Shown piece by piece: positions 9,335 through 18,607 of a DNA stretch of 61,327 nt; position 1 is the first letter of the stretch, and every line of letters starts with the position of its first letter. Source of the stretch: Acidimicrobiia bacterium (GTDB taxonomy: Bacteria; Actinomycetota; Acidimicrobiia; IMCC26256; JAMXLJ01); the NCBI GenBank assembly GCA_024281095.1, contig JAMXLJ010000162.1, positions 1 to 61,327 of the forward strand. The letters are read 5' to 3'. The notes beneath the pieces were generated by a model. That model saw only the letters and a program-made list of their open reading frames with translations, was not told the DNA's origin and ran no database searches. The position numbers and the translations under genes were made by a program.

Positions 9335-10927
9335 ATGCGGGTCAGCCGGGTCGGCCGATCCGGAGAAATGGGTAACACCACGGTCGTGAACGACGGCCGC
9401 GGCAGCCAAGGGGAAGCGGCACACGAAGCGGCAGACGACGGGCACGGCGCGGCACGCGGCGAGCGGGTGCCGCTCGTCGTGGTCTCACACCGCGGCCCCG
9501 TGCGCTTCGACCGCGACGCCGGCGGCACCCGTCGCGTGGAACGGTCGGGGGGTGGCCTCGTCACCGCCCTGCTCGCGACGTTGCCCACGCTCGACCGTTC
9601 CCGTTTCGACCCGATCTGGCTCTGTGCCGCCGCGACCGACGAAGATCGTGCCGTCGCGGCCGAGCAGGGCACCGAACCGATCGAGGTGGACGGCGTGCCG
9701 TGTCCCCTGCGTCTGCTCGCGCCGGATCCCGAAGAGCACGAGCGGTTCTACGCCTCGTTCTCCAACCCGATGCTCTGGTTCATCCAGCACGAGCTCTGGG
9801 GCCTCGCGACCGAACCGGTGATCGGCCGGGCGGAGCACGACGCGTACCGTCACGGATACGTGCCCGTGAACCAGCACTTCGCCGACGCAGTGCACACGGA
9901 GATCGAGCGGCGAGGAGCGCGACGCCCGGTCGTGATGGTCCACGACTACCACTTCTATCTGGTGCCCGGCCTTTTGCGATCGCTCCACCCCGATGCCCGG
10001 CTGCACACCTTCGTGCACGTCCCGTGGCCACAGGCCGACGCGTGGCGTGTGCTGCCCGCCGAGGTGCGGGGCGCGTTGCTGCACGGCCTGCTCGGCAACG
10101 ACGTCGTCGGCTTCCACACGCACCGCTACGCGCGGAACTTCCTCCTCAGCTGCCAGGAGCTCCTCGACATGCCGATCGATCTGCGCGACATGGTTGCGCG
10201 ACTCGGTGACCGTGAGATCGCGGCGACCTGGTCGCCGTTGTCGGTGGATCTCACACGGCTCGAGGAGGAAGCGTCACGCAGCCCGGTCCCGAAGAGGCGA
10301 CGCGAGATCGTCGAGAGCCGGCGCGAGCACCTCCTCGTGCGCGTCGATCGCAGCGACCCGTCGAAGAACATCGTGCGCGGGTTCCTCGCGTACGACTTGC
10401 TCCTCGAGCGTCATCCGGAACTGCGCGGCCGGGTGACCTTCCTCGCGCTGATCCCACCCAGCCGTCAGGACGTTCCGCAATACGCCCGTTATCTCCTCGA
10501 GATCCGTGAGACGGCGGACGCGATCAACGAGCGGCACGGCCGCGACGGCTGGGAACCCATCGATCTCCGGATCGAGGAGAACTTCCCGCTCGCCCTGGCC
10601 GCGTACCAGGAGTACGACGCGCTGCTCGTCAACAGTGTCGCCGACGGGTTGAACCTCGTCGCGAAGGAAGGGGTCGCACTCAACGAGCGTGACGGCATGC
10701 TGGTGCTGTCGGAGAACGCCGGCGCCTACGAGGAGCTCGGCGCCTTCAGCCTCGCGGTGAACCCGTTCGACATCGTGCAGCAGGCCGACGCGCTGCACGA
10801 GGCGATCATCACCGAGCCGCGGCGGCGCCGGGGTCTCCTCACGACGGCGCGCCAGGTCGTCGAGCACAACGACCCGGCGCGGTGGCTCGATCTGCAGCTC
10901 GAGGCGCTCGAGCGCCACACGTCGTGA
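9335..10927 (+). CDS. otsA: Trehalose-6-phosphate synthase (GT20)
   Basis: About 530 residues of the GT20 family, which joins UDP- or GDP-glucose to glucose-6-phosphate. Recognisable blocks are VVSHRGPV, the glycine-rich SGGGLVTALL, the HDYHFYLVPGLLR block, the RVDRSDPSKN phosphate/nucleotide-sugar block, and VNSVADGLNLVAKE with a conserved Glu near the C-terminus. I chose ATG 9335 because AAAGGA precedes it by 7 bases; ATG 9368 is possible. No OtsB phosphatase is in the window, so the phosphate must be removed elsewhere. A related GT20 activity (for example glucosylglycerol-phosphate synthase) cannot be excluded. Confidence 0.9.
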   Translation: MRVSRVGRSGEMGNTTVVNDGRGSQGEAAHEAADDGHGAARGERVPLVVVSHRGPVRFDRDAGGTRRVERSGGGLVTALLATLPTLDRSRFDPIWLCAAATDEDRAVAAEQGTEPIEVDGVPCPLRLLAPDPEEHERFYASFSNPMLWFIQHELWGLATEPVIGRAEHDAYRHGYVPVNQHFADAVHTEIERRGARRPVVMVHDYHFYLVPGLLRSLHPDARLHTFVHVPWPQADAWRVLPAEVRGALLHGLLGNDVVGFHTHRYARNFLLSCQELLDMPIDLRDMVARLGDREIAATWSPLSVDLTRLEEEASRSPVPKRRREIVESRREHLLVRVDRSDPSKNIVRGFLAYDLLLERHPELRGRVTFLALIPPSRQDVPQYARYLLEIRETADAINERHGRDGWEPIDLRIEENFPLALAAYQEYDALLVNSVADGLNLVAKEGVALNERDGMLVLSENAGAYEELGAFSLAVNPFDIVQQADALHEAIITEPRRRRGLLTTARQVVEHNDPARWLDLQLEALERHTS

Positions 10928-10943
10928 AGGAGACCCGAGAGCG

Positions 10944-12239
10944 CTACTTCGGGAACGGGAACGTGCGGGCCGCGTCGGACTCCATGTTCGTCGCGAGCGA
11001 CTTCAAGTAGCCCGTGGTGGCCGCGGCGGGGTCGACCGCGAAGATCGTCGACACCCTCGGCGGCACCCGGCTCGCGGGCGGACCGTAGTGGTAGATGCCG
11101 GCCAGACCCATCGTGTCGACGTCGCCCAGCTGGTCGAGCGCCTTCATGATTCCCGGGCGGCTCAGGTCGCCCAGCGCCACCGCTTTCTCGAGGAGCTTCG
11201 AGACGGTGAACGCCTGTACGTAGCCGAACGAGAAGTAGATGTCGGGCTTCTGCGACGGGCTGTACTTCGCGATGTCGTCGAGCATCTGCTTCATGCCGGG
11301 CACCGACGTGTCGCCCCACTCCGGCCCCTGCGATGCGAGCCAGTAATGCTGCTGCATGTACGCGCCGGTCGCGCCCGATGCGAGCAGCGACACCCACGTG
11401 GGCGCCTGGCCGATCCAGCGGATGTTCGCGTTCTGGGATGCCGCCTTGCTGAAGAGCGGGATCGACGCGGTGGGCAGCGCGACGAGGAAGACCGCGTCGC
11501 ATCCGGACGAGACCTGCTGCAGCTGGGCGGTGAGATCGGTCTCCGCGGTGCCGAACTTCGCGATGGTGCCGAGCTTGAAGTTGAGGTGCTGCTGCGCGTA
11601 GCGAACGCCGGCCTCACCCGCGGCGCCGTAGAGGCTGTCCTCGCGGATCATGCAGACCGTCTTGCCCGCACCGCCGTGGTCCACGTAGTACGACAGGCCG
11701 TTGATCGCCTGGATCTGGTACGGGGCCGCCACCGGCAGCAGGTTCGGGTTGCGCACCCACTCGGCGTCGAGGCTCGCCGGCGACGCGACCATGTTGTCCT
11801 GGCGCATCGGCGTGAGGACCGCGTTCGTGATGTCGGTGCCGAGCAGCTGCGCCAGCATCACGACCTTGTCGCGCAGGTCGGAGTAGTTCTGCTGCGCGAT
11901 GTTGGAGTTGTACTGACTGTCGCGGACCTCGAGGTTCACCTTGTACTTGCCCGCGATGCCGCCGCGGGCGTTGAGGCCTTGGAAGAACACCCGGTTCCCG
12001 TTGGTCAGCGGCATGCCGATGATCTGGGCCAGGCCGGTCTGCGGAGAGATGGCGCCGAGGGTGATCGTGGTGCCGTCGAAGCCGGTGGTGGGTGAGGGTG
12101 CGCCCGCCTTCGTCTTCCCGCCGCCGCCCCCGCTGCCACTGCTCGAGCTTCCGCCGCGGCAGCCGGCGAAGGCGAGAGCCAGCGTGACGGTGACGGCGAA
12201 GACCGCCATCCCCGATCGCGTCGACCTGGTGCGTCTCAT
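10944..12239 (-). CDS. Branched-chain-type ABC transporter substrate-binding lipoprotein
   Basis: 431 residues. A lipoprotein signal peptide ends in a lipobox (AFAGC), followed by a Ser/Gly linker and a periplasmic-binding-protein fold of the LivJ/Peripla_BP_6 type (TITLGAISPQTGLAQ, FFQGLNARGGIAGKYKVNLEVRD). It captures the substrate outside the membrane and delivers it to the LivH/LivM channel. It is the last gene of the transport operon, 70 bases after LivM. These receptors bind amino acids, but in operons with CoA ligases they often bind fatty, aromatic or steroid-like acids. It is convergent with the GT20 gene. Confidence 0.92.
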   Translation of the reverse strand: MRRTRSTRSGMAVFAVTVTLALAFAGCRGGSSSSGSGGGGGKTKAGAPSPTTGFDGTTITLGAISPQTGLAQIIGMPLTNGNRVFFQGLNARGGIAGKYKVNLEVRDSQYNSNIAQQNYSDLRDKVVMLAQLLGTDITNAVLTPMRQDNMVASPASLDAEWVRNPNLLPVAAPYQIQAINGLSYYVDHGGAGKTVCMIREDSLYGAAGEAGVRYAQQHLNFKLGTIAKFGTAETDLTAQLQQVSSGCDAVFLVALPTASIPLFSKAASQNANIRWIGQAPTWVSLLASGATGAYMQQHYWLASQGPEWGDTSVPGMKQMLDDIAKYSPSQKPDIYFSFGYVQAFTVSKLLEKAVALGDLSRPGIMKALDQLGDVDTMGLAGIYHYGPPASRVPPRVSTIFAVDPAAATTGYLKSLATNMESDAARTFPFPK

Positions 12240-12309
12240 GAGTCCTCCCCCCGGACGTGCTGCGACGAACTGGCAGAACCTACCCCGTAGTAACCGGGCT
12301 GTACCGGCA

Positions 12310-13458
12310 TCAGCGGGAGAACGGCCACGAACGGAAGTACCCCCGCGCCCGCTCGAACAGCGCGACGAGACCTCGCGACTCGAAGAGCAGGAACACGATG
12401 ATGAGCAGTCCGAAGATGATCTGGTTCAGCGCGAACACGGAGAGCACGCCCGAGCCCCCCGTGGTGCTCTTCACGAACGGGATGTGGGTCTGCTCGCTGA
12501 AGTGCTGGATCACCTGGGGCAGTCCGACCACGAGGACGGCACCGATCACGGCACCACGGATCGTGGCGATGCCGCCGATGATGATCATCGCGACGTAGCT
12601 GATCGACAGCACCAGGCCGGGTGCGCCGCCGAAGTCGGTCGGGTTCACGAACTGCTGCACCACACCGAACAACCCGCCGGCGACTGCCGCGAACGCGCTC
12701 GACACCGCGAAGGCGCCGATCTTGTAACGCGTCAGGCTCACACCGACGACCTCGGCCGCGACGTCCTGGTCGCGCACCGCCTGCATGGCGCGGCCGGGGC
12801 GGCTTCGCACGATGTTGGTCGCGATCAGCGCGACGATCGCGACCACGCCCCAGCAGAGCCAGAACATGCCCTGTCGGCGGGTGTAGATCTGTCCGAAGGC
12901 GTGCAGATGGTTGAAGTCGATCGGGCCGATCGCGACCGGTGCCGCGGTCGCGGTGCCCGCATGGCCGCCGGTGACCGAGGTCCAGTTCGTGAAGATGTGC
13001 GCGCCGACGTATAGGAGCCCGACGGTGACGATGGCGAGATAGTCACCCCGGAGGCGCAGCGCGAACGGCCCGATGACGGCGCCGATGACCGCACCGATCA
13101 CGGCGGCGAGCGGCAGCCACGCCGCGAGCGGCAGGTTCTGCTGCACACCGAAGTACCCCGCGACGTATGCACCACAGCCGATGAAGAACGCGTGGCCCAG
13201 GGAGATCTGCCCCGTGTAGCCGGTGAGCAGGTTGAGCCCGATGGCGCCCACCGCGGCGAGCCCGCAACGCGCGAGCACGTCGAGCCAGAAGTCGGTGAGC
13301 AGGTTCGGCAGCATGATGTAGACGACGAGCAGCACGACGATTGTGAGCTTCTGCGTCGGAGTGCGGAACAGCTTCAGGCGGTCGGCCGGGCGGCGGGGCA
13401 GCGTGCGTGGCGCGCGAACGCGGCGGACCCTTCGTGTGGGCACCAACTGGGCGGCCAT
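12310..13458 (-). CDS. LivM-type ABC transporter permease
   Basis: 382 residues with about ten membrane helices and the LivM signature LNLLTGYTGQISLGHAFF near residues 80-97. The EAA-like coupling loop (GRAMQAVRDQDVAAEVVGVS) is present in the C-terminal half. The ATG overlaps the LivH stop by one base (TGATG). An open frame continues upstream but is out of frame with LivH and has no family content. It forms the transmembrane channel with LivH and is energised by LivF and LivG. Confidence 0.93.
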   Translation of the reverse strand: MAAQLVPTRRVRRVRAPRTLPRRPADRLKLFRTPTQKLTIVVLLVVYIMLPNLLTDFWLDVLARCGLAAVGAIGLNLLTGYTGQISLGHAFFIGCGAYVAGYFGVQQNLPLAAWLPLAAVIGAVIGAVIGPFALRLRGDYLAIVTVGLLYVGAHIFTNWTSVTGGHAGTATAAPVAIGPIDFNHLHAFGQIYTRRQGMFWLCWGVVAIVALIATNIVRSRPGRAMQAVRDQDVAAEVVGVSLTRYKIGAFAVSSAFAAVAGGLFGVVQQFVNPTDFGGAPGLVLSISYVAMIIIGGIATIRGAVIGAVLVVGLPQVIQHFSEQTHIPFVKSTTGGSGVLSVFALNQIIFGLLIIVFLLFESRGLVALFERARGYFRSWPFSR

Positions 13459-14354
13459 CACGCCCTCCGCACCTGGCGCTGACCGAACAGCCCGTACGGT
13501 CGCACCATGAGGACGATGATCATGACGAAGTACGGCATGACGAGGTTGAAGCCCTGTCCGAGCCACGACGCGTACTCCGGCTGGTAGCCGGCGGTCAGCG
13601 ACTGCGCGAGCCCGATGATCAGGCCGCCGACGACCGCACCACCCGGTGAGTCGAGCCCGCCGAGGATGATGGCGGGGAACGCGGCGAAGGCGACGAGCTC
13701 GATGTCGGGCCGCACGCCCGCGCCACCACCCGCGAGCGTCACGCCGGCCAGCGCGGCGACCATGCCGGCGATGGCCCACGACACTGCGACGACCCCGCGC
13801 ACGCTGATGCCCTGCGCGAGCGCGGCCTCGAGGTCCACCGCGGTCGCGCGCATCGCGACGCCGAACTTCGTGTAGCGGAAGAAGAGGAAGAACAGCACGA
13901 CGACACCGAACACGATGCCGATCGTCCAGAGATCGCTGACCCGCAGCACGATGTCGCCGACCTTCTTCGACTTCACGCCCCAGGGGTCGCCCAATGGGAG
14001 CGGGTTCGCGCCCCAGATCGTCGGCACGATCTGCTCGATGATCGTGAGCACGCCGATCGTGATCATGATCACGACGAACGGCGGTTGGCCCACGAGCCGC
14101 CGGAGCACCGTTGCCTCGACGATCACGCCGATCAACGCGCCCGCCAACATCGCGAGCGCCAGCGCCGGATAGAAGGGCACGCCGAGCGTGATGTGGAAGT
14201 CGTACGCGAGATACGCGCCGAGCACGACGAAGCCCGCCTGCGCGAAGTTGATCACACCCGTCGCCCGGTAGATGATCACGAACCCGAGCGCGACGAGGGC
14301 GTACTGGGCGCCGGTGGCGATGCCCTGCACGCACAGCTCGAGGAACTTCGTCAT
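13458..14354 (-). CDS. LivH-type ABC transporter permease
   Basis: 298 residues, with about eight membrane segments. It contains the LivH hallmarks GAQYALVALGFVIIYRATGVINFAQ (split here as GAQYALVALGFVII and RATGVINFAQ), a RATAVDLEAALAQGI coupling loop and a VRPYGLFG end. ATG 14354 overlaps the stop of the ligase gene by four bases; the longer open frame reaches back through the ligase and is a shadow. It pairs with LivM to form the channel. Confidence 0.93.
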   Translation of the reverse strand: MTKFLELCVQGIATGAQYALVALGFVIIYRATGVINFAQAGFVVLGAYLAYDFHITLGVPFYPALALAMLAGALIGVIVEATVLRRLVGQPPFVVIMITIGVLTIIEQIVPTIWGANPLPLGDPWGVKSKKVGDIVLRVSDLWTIGIVFGVVVLFFLFFRYTKFGVAMRATAVDLEAALAQGISVRGVVAVSWAIAGMVAALAGVTLAGGGAGVRPDIELVAFAAFPAIILGGLDSPGGAVVGGLIIGLAQSLTAGYQPEYASWLGQGFNLVMPYFVMIIVLMVRPYGLFGQRQVRRA

Positions 14355-16159
14355 CGGTACATGTCCTCCACGAGCGCGACGAAGCGCTCGACGACTGCCT
14401 CGCGGCGAACACGACGAGTCGACGTGAGCGCGCCGGGAACGTCCTCGAGCGGCGTCGGCAGCACGCGGAACGCACGGATCTGCTCGGATGGCCCGAGGTC
14501 GGCGTTCACCGAGCCGACCAGACCCTCGACCAACTCGGCGACCTCCGGCTTCTGGCTGAGGTCGCGGAACGTCGTATACGGGACCGAGTGCTCGGATGCC
14601 CATGCGCCGACGTTCTCCGGGGCCAGGTCGACGAGCGCGGCGAGGTACGGCCTGCCGTTGCCGACGAGCACCGCCTCGCGCACGTACGGCGAGCGCTTCA
14701 GCCGGTCTTCGAGGAAGCGGGGCTCCACCGGCGTGCCCCCGGCGGTCACGATGACGTCCTTCTTCCGCCCGGTGACGACGAGGTGCCCGTCACCGTCGAG
14801 CCAACCCGTGTCGCCCGTGTGGAACCACCCGTCGGGGTCGAGCACCTCCTTCGTGTGGTCGGGATCGCGGGCGTAGCCCAAGAAGACGTTCGGTCCGCGC
14901 ACGAGGACCTCCTCGTCAGCCGCGACGCGGACCTCGCCGCCCGGCAGCGGCTTGCCCGCGGTCCCGACGCGGAATTCGCGTGCGGGCACGCAGGTGGCGA
15001 ACCCCGTGGTCTCGACAGTGCCGTAGCTGTTGCGCACCGGCAACGCGAGCGCGGCGAAGAATTCCACGACCTGATCGGTGACGGGAGCACCGACCGACAA
15101 CGCGATGCGGGTGCGCGCGAGGCCGAACTTGCGCCACAACGGCCGGTACAGCATCCACCGGCCGAGCGCGCTCGGCCGGCGCCCGATGCGCGCGCCGCCC
15201 CGGCGGCGCCAGTAGCGGTAGACGCGTCGCTTCAGCGGGTCGGCGGCCGCCATGCGCAACTCGATGACGTCTCGGGTCTGCTCCCACCAGCGCGGCACCG
15301 CCACGAACACGGTGGGCTGGGCCTCGCACGCGTCCTCCAAGGCGGTGTACGGGCCCGCGCCGAAGTTCACGACGTATCCCGCCCGCAGCGCCGCCGCACC
15401 GGCCAACACCCGCTCGACGACGTACGACAGCGGAAGCAGGGCCGAGAGGATCTCGTCGTCGGCGCGAAGGTCGAGCGCCTCCACGAGCATCGAGCCCGTG
15501 CTCACCAGATTGACGTGCGACAGAACGACGGCTCGCGGCGGGTCGCTCCCAGCCGTCAATGCAACGGTGGCCGGCCCGTCGAGAGTGAGCGCTCCGAGCG
15601 CATCGCGCCATGCCGCGAGCGCGTCGGGAGCCGTCGCGTTGCCGTTCGCGCACAGCTCCTCGAAGCTGCACTCGCTCTCGCCCTCCAGCGCCGGCAGACC
15701 GGCCGTGTCGATGACGGCGACGTGACGCAAAGTCGGCACCTGCGCGCGTACGGAGCGCGCGATCTCGAGCTGCTCTTCGTCCTCCACGAGCAGTGCGACC
15801 GCGTCGACGTACTGGAGCATGCGCGCCACTTCCGCGGCCGGGCTCGCCGGATGCAGCGCGGCCGTGATCGCGCCGACGCCCTGCAGCCCGAGGTCCGCCT
15901 GCAGCCACTCGGGCCGGTTCCCGCAGAGGATCGCGACCACCTCGCCCGGCTTCACCCCGATGGAGCGCCATCCGAGCCCGGCGGCGGCCGCGCGCGACGC
16001 GTATTCGCCCCACGTGAGCTCGTGCCAGTAGCCCAGACGCTTGTACCGGTGCGCGACGCGGTCACGCATGGCCTCGGCCCGGGCCAGGAGAAGGTGTGGA
16101 AGGCTCGGGGCGTCGACGCCCGGGCGGGCGATGGTCGGCGGCGGCACCGTGCCGGTCAT
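14351..16159 (-). CDS. AMP-dependent acyl-CoA synthetase/ligase with degenerate P-loop
   Basis: 602 residues of the ANL superfamily, similar in layout to long-chain fatty-acid CoA ligases. The usual Thr/Ser/Gly-rich AMP loop (TSGTTGxPKG) is replaced by LTAGSDPPRAVVLSH at about residues 200-215. The later motifs are intact: YGTVETTG, the adenine-binding DGWFHTGDTGWLDGDGHLVVTGRKKD, and the C-terminal flexible domain. It would activate a carboxylate to its CoA thioester. It is embedded between LivG and LivH with four-base overlaps at both ends, so it is probably made in step with the transporter. The altered loop raises the question of reduced activity. Confidence 0.9.
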   Translation of the reverse strand: MTGTVPPPTIARPGVDAPSLPHLLLARAEAMRDRVAHRYKRLGYWHELTWGEYASRAAAAGLGWRSIGVKPGEVVAILCGNRPEWLQADLGLQGVGAITAALHPASPAAEVARMLQYVDAVALLVEDEEQLEIARSVRAQVPTLRHVAVIDTAGLPALEGESECSFEELCANGNATAPDALAAWRDALGALTLDGPATVALTAGSDPPRAVVLSHVNLVSTGSMLVEALDLRADDEILSALLPLSYVVERVLAGAAALRAGYVVNFGAGPYTALEDACEAQPTVFVAVPRWWEQTRDVIELRMAAADPLKRRVYRYWRRRGGARIGRRPSALGRWMLYRPLWRKFGLARTRIALSVGAPVTDQVVEFFAALALPVRNSYGTVETTGFATCVPAREFRVGTAGKPLPGGEVRVAADEEVLVRGPNVFLGYARDPDHTKEVLDPDGWFHTGDTGWLDGDGHLVVTGRKKDVIVTAGGTPVEPRFLEDRLKRSPYVREAVLVGNGRPYLAALVDLAPENVGAWASEHSVPYTTFRDLSQKPEVAELVEGLVGSVNADLGPSEQIRAFRVLPTPLEDVPGALTSTRRVRREAVVERFVALVEDMYR

Positions 16160-16929
16160 CCGGGCTGCCCGAGGTAGGCCTCGATGACCCTCGGATCGCG
16201 CTGCACCTGCTCGGGCGGCCCGAGCGCGATCACTTGTCCGAAGTCGAGCACGAGCACCCGCTGCGCGATGTCCATTACGAGATGCATGTCGTGCTCCACG
16301 ATCACCACGGCCACGCCGAGCTCGTCGGGAAGCGCGACCACGTGCCGGGCCATGTCCTCGGTCTCCTCGAGGTTCATTCCCGCCACCGGCTCGTCGAGCA
16401 ACAGCAGCTTCGGCTCCATCGCGAGCGCGCGGCCGAGCTCGATGCGCTTCTGCACGCCGTACGGGAGCAGACCGACGGGCCGGTTGCGATACATGCCGAG
16501 GTCCAGGAGATCCGCGATCTCCTCGCAGCGCTCGCGGTGCACGAGCTCCTCCCGGCGCGCCGGGCCCACCCAGATCGCACCGGCGAGGAATCCGGTGTGC
16601 ATCAGGTGATGGCGGCCGAGCATGAGGTTGTCGATCACGTCGAGGTTCGTGAAGAGACCGATGTTCTGGAACGTGCGACCGACGCCGAGCCTCGCGATCG
16701 TCGAGGGACGCTTGCCGATCAGCTCGACGCCGTCGAGACGGATGCTGCCGATCTGCGGCCGGTAGACACCGTTGAGGCAGTTGAAGATCGACGTCTTGCC
16801 GGCGCCGTTCGGGCCGATGATCGCGAAGAGCTCGGCCCGCTCCACGGTGAAACTCACTTCCGACAGCGCGGTGACGCCGCCGAAGCGGAGAGTCACATCA
16901 CGCGCGTCGAGCAGCGGCCGCCCGCTCAC
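16156..16929 (-). CDS. LivG-type ABC transporter ATPase
   Basis: 257 residues. Walker A GPNGAGKTS lies near the N-terminus and Walker B LLLLDEP near residue 170; the family-specific VGRTFQNIGLF and the C-terminal LGQPG are also present. The signature loop reads LPYGVQKRIELGRA instead of LSGGQ, which is common in LivG. I prefer the GTG at 16929: it overlaps the LivF stop by four bases and is preceded by GGTGGAG. An earlier GTG at 16938 is possible. It pairs with LivF to drive the importer. Confidence 0.92.
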   Translation of the reverse strand: MSGRPLLDARDVTLRFGGVTALSEVSFTVERAELFAIIGPNGAGKTSIFNCLNGVYRPQIGSIRLDGVELIGKRPSTIARLGVGRTFQNIGLFTNLDVIDNLMLGRHHLMHTGFLAGAIWVGPARREELVHRERCEEIADLLDLGMYRNRPVGLLPYGVQKRIELGRALAMEPKLLLLDEPVAGMNLEETEDMARHVVALPDELGVAVVIVEHDMHLVMDIAQRVLVLDFGQVIALGPPEQVQRDPRVIEAYLGQPG

Positions 16930-17738
16930 GCGCTCCACCGGTGACGACGGCGGACCTTGAGGTCGCGGAAGGACCGCCGGCCGGCCTCGCCGACGCCGAG
17001 GTAGAACTCCCGGATCTCCTCGTCCGCGAGGAGCTCCTCCGCGGGCCCTTCCTTCATGATGCGGCCGTTCTGCATCACATACCCGTGATGCGCGATCGAC
17101 AGCGCCATCGTCGCATTCTGCTCGACCAGGAGCACGCTCGTGCCGGTGCTGTTGATCTGCACGATGATGTCGCGGATCTGTTGCACGATGAGCGGCGCCA
17201 GGCCGAGGGACGGCTCGTCGAGCAGCAGCAACCGGGGGCTCGCCATCAGGGCGCGTCCGATGGCCAGCATCTGCTGCTCCCCGCCCGACAGATACCCGGC
17301 TTGCTGCTGACGCCGACGTTCCAGGACAGGGAACATCGACATGACGAGCTCGTACGTGCGGTGGACCTCGCCACGGTCACGGCGCGTGTACGCCCCCGCT
17401 CGCAGGTTCTCGTCCACGGTCAGCTCGGCGAAGATGCGTCGCCCTTCCATCACCTGCGCGAGACCCCGCCGGACGATGTTCGGCGCGGCCATCCGCTCGA
17501 TGCGCTCGCCCGCGAGCATCACGGTGCCGCCGACGACCTCGCCTCGATGCGTCGGCAGGAGACCCGACACGCCGCGCAACAGGGTCGTCTTCCCGGCACC
17601 GTTCGCGCCGAGCAGCGCGACGATCGTGCCCGTCTCGACGCGCAGGCTCGCGCCACGCAGCACGACAATTCCTGCACCGTATGCGACCTCGAGGTTGTTG
17701 ACCGCGAGGATGGGCTCGCGCCCCCCGGCTCCCCCCAC
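16926..17738 (-). CDS. LivF-type ABC transporter ATPase
   Basis: About 270 residues. Walker A GANGAGKTT, signature LSGGEQQMLAIGRAL, Walker B LLLLDEPSLGLAP, and the typical LLVEQNATMALSIAHHGYVM H-loop region. I place the start at the GTG at 17738, nine residues before ILAVNNLEVAYG, which gives a normal LivF length. A TTG at 17810 would couple it to the SDR stop, but the extra residues do not resemble the family and the DNA there holds palindromes. With LivG it forms the ATPase of the importer. Confidence 0.92.
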   Translation of the reverse strand: MGGAGGREPILAVNNLEVAYGAGIVVLRGASLRVETGTIVALLGANGAGKTTLLRGVSGLLPTHRGEVVGGTVMLAGERIERMAAPNIVRRGLAQVMEGRRIFAELTVDENLRAGAYTRRDRGEVHRTYELVMSMFPVLERRRQQQAGYLSGGEQQMLAIGRALMASPRLLLLDEPSLGLAPLIVQQIRDIIVQINSTGTSVLLVEQNATMALSIAHHGYVMQNGRIMKEGPAEELLADEEIREFYLGVGEAGRRSFRDLKVRRRHRWSA

Positions 17739-17767
17739 GGGGGGAAGTATGCCCCGCCCGGGCCGCG

Positions 17768-17789
17768 AGTTCCCGGGAACTCTCCGGAG
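17768..17789. promoter_or_regulatory. Double palindrome, possible operator
   Basis: A perfect 14-base palindrome AGTTCCCGGGAACT (17768-17781) is directly followed by the palindrome CTCCGGAG (17782-17789). They lie just after the end of the SDR gene and upstream of LivF. Position and symmetry suggest a dimeric regulator site or an RNA hairpin inside the operon. The regulator is unknown. Confidence 0.4.
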
Positions 17790-17806
17790 CGGTCGTTCGA
17801 CTGCGC

Positions 17807-18577
17807 TCAATGCGGGACGAGACCGCCGTCCGCGAGGAGGACCTGGCCCGTCACGAAGCTCGAGGCGTCGGAGGCGAGGAACAGCGCCGGACCGACCATC
17901 TCGTCGGGGTGAGCGGCCCGGCGCAGATACGCGGCCTTCGCCATGCGCTCCTGGGCCTCGGGTGTGTTGTTGCGCACCATGTCGGTGTCGACGGTTCCGG
18001 GCGCGAGCGCGTTCACCCGGATGCCGAGCGGCGCGAACTCCGCCGCCATGGAGCGGGTGAACGAATAGAGACCCGCCTTCGCAGCCGAGTACGTCGCGGT
18101 GAAGGCGGAGAACAGGAATGCACCGGCGGAGAGCACGTTGACCACCGCGGCCGACGGGCTGTCCTTCAGGTACGGCAGTGCTTCCTGGACGAGGAACACC
18201 GGACCGCGCAGGTTGACGTCGAGCGACTTGGCGAACGCCTCGGGGGTGAATCGACCGAGGTCCTCGCGCAGCGCGGTCGCCGCGTTGTTCACGACGATGT
18301 CGAGCCGTCCGAAGCGCTCGACGGTGCGCTCCACGAGGGGGCGCAGACCCTCGAGGTCGCCCAGATGCGTCGGCACGCCGAGGGCGTCGCCGCCCATGCC
18401 TGTGAGGGCCTTCTCCGTCTCGGCGCAGGCCTCGGCTTTTCGGCTCGCGACCACGACACCCGCGCCCGCGGCGACGAAACCCTCCGCGATCGCGCGCCCG
18501 ATGCCACGCGTCCCGCCGGTGACGATGGCGACGCGGCCGCTCAGGTCGAACAGCGACTGCAGCTTCTCCCGATCCAC
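17807..18577 (-). CDS. Short-chain dehydrogenase/reductase (SDR)
   Basis: 256 residues, a classical SDR. Cofactor motif TGGTRGIG at 20-27, NNAA at 97-100, and the catalytic S150, Y163 and K167 (YSAAK). The product C-terminus ends in the common TGQVLLADGGL. It would oxidise or reduce a secondary alcohol/ketone with NAD(P), for example a 3-hydroxyacyl-CoA or a cyclic alcohol. It sits between the LLM oxidoreductase and LivF in the same direction, so it is probably part of the uptake and degradation operon. Confidence 0.93.
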   Translation of the reverse strand: MDREKLQSLFDLSGRVAIVTGGTRGIGRAIAEGFVAAGAGVVVASRKAEACAETEKALTGMGGDALGVPTHLGDLEGLRPLVERTVERFGRLDIVVNNAATALREDLGRFTPEAFAKSLDVNLRGPVFLVQEALPYLKDSPSAAVVNVLSAGAFLFSAFTATYSAAKAGLYSFTRSMAAEFAPLGIRVNALAPGTVDTDMVRNNTPEAQERMAKAAYLRRAAHPDEMVGPALFLASDASSFVTGQVLLADGGLVPH

Positions 18578-18607
18578 GACGACACTCCCCTGTCCGTCGA
18601 ATGCGAG

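Noticed and set aside
13459-14475. Upstream extension of the LivM frame to 721 codons
   Set aside because: It runs through LivH in another frame and has no membrane or family pattern.
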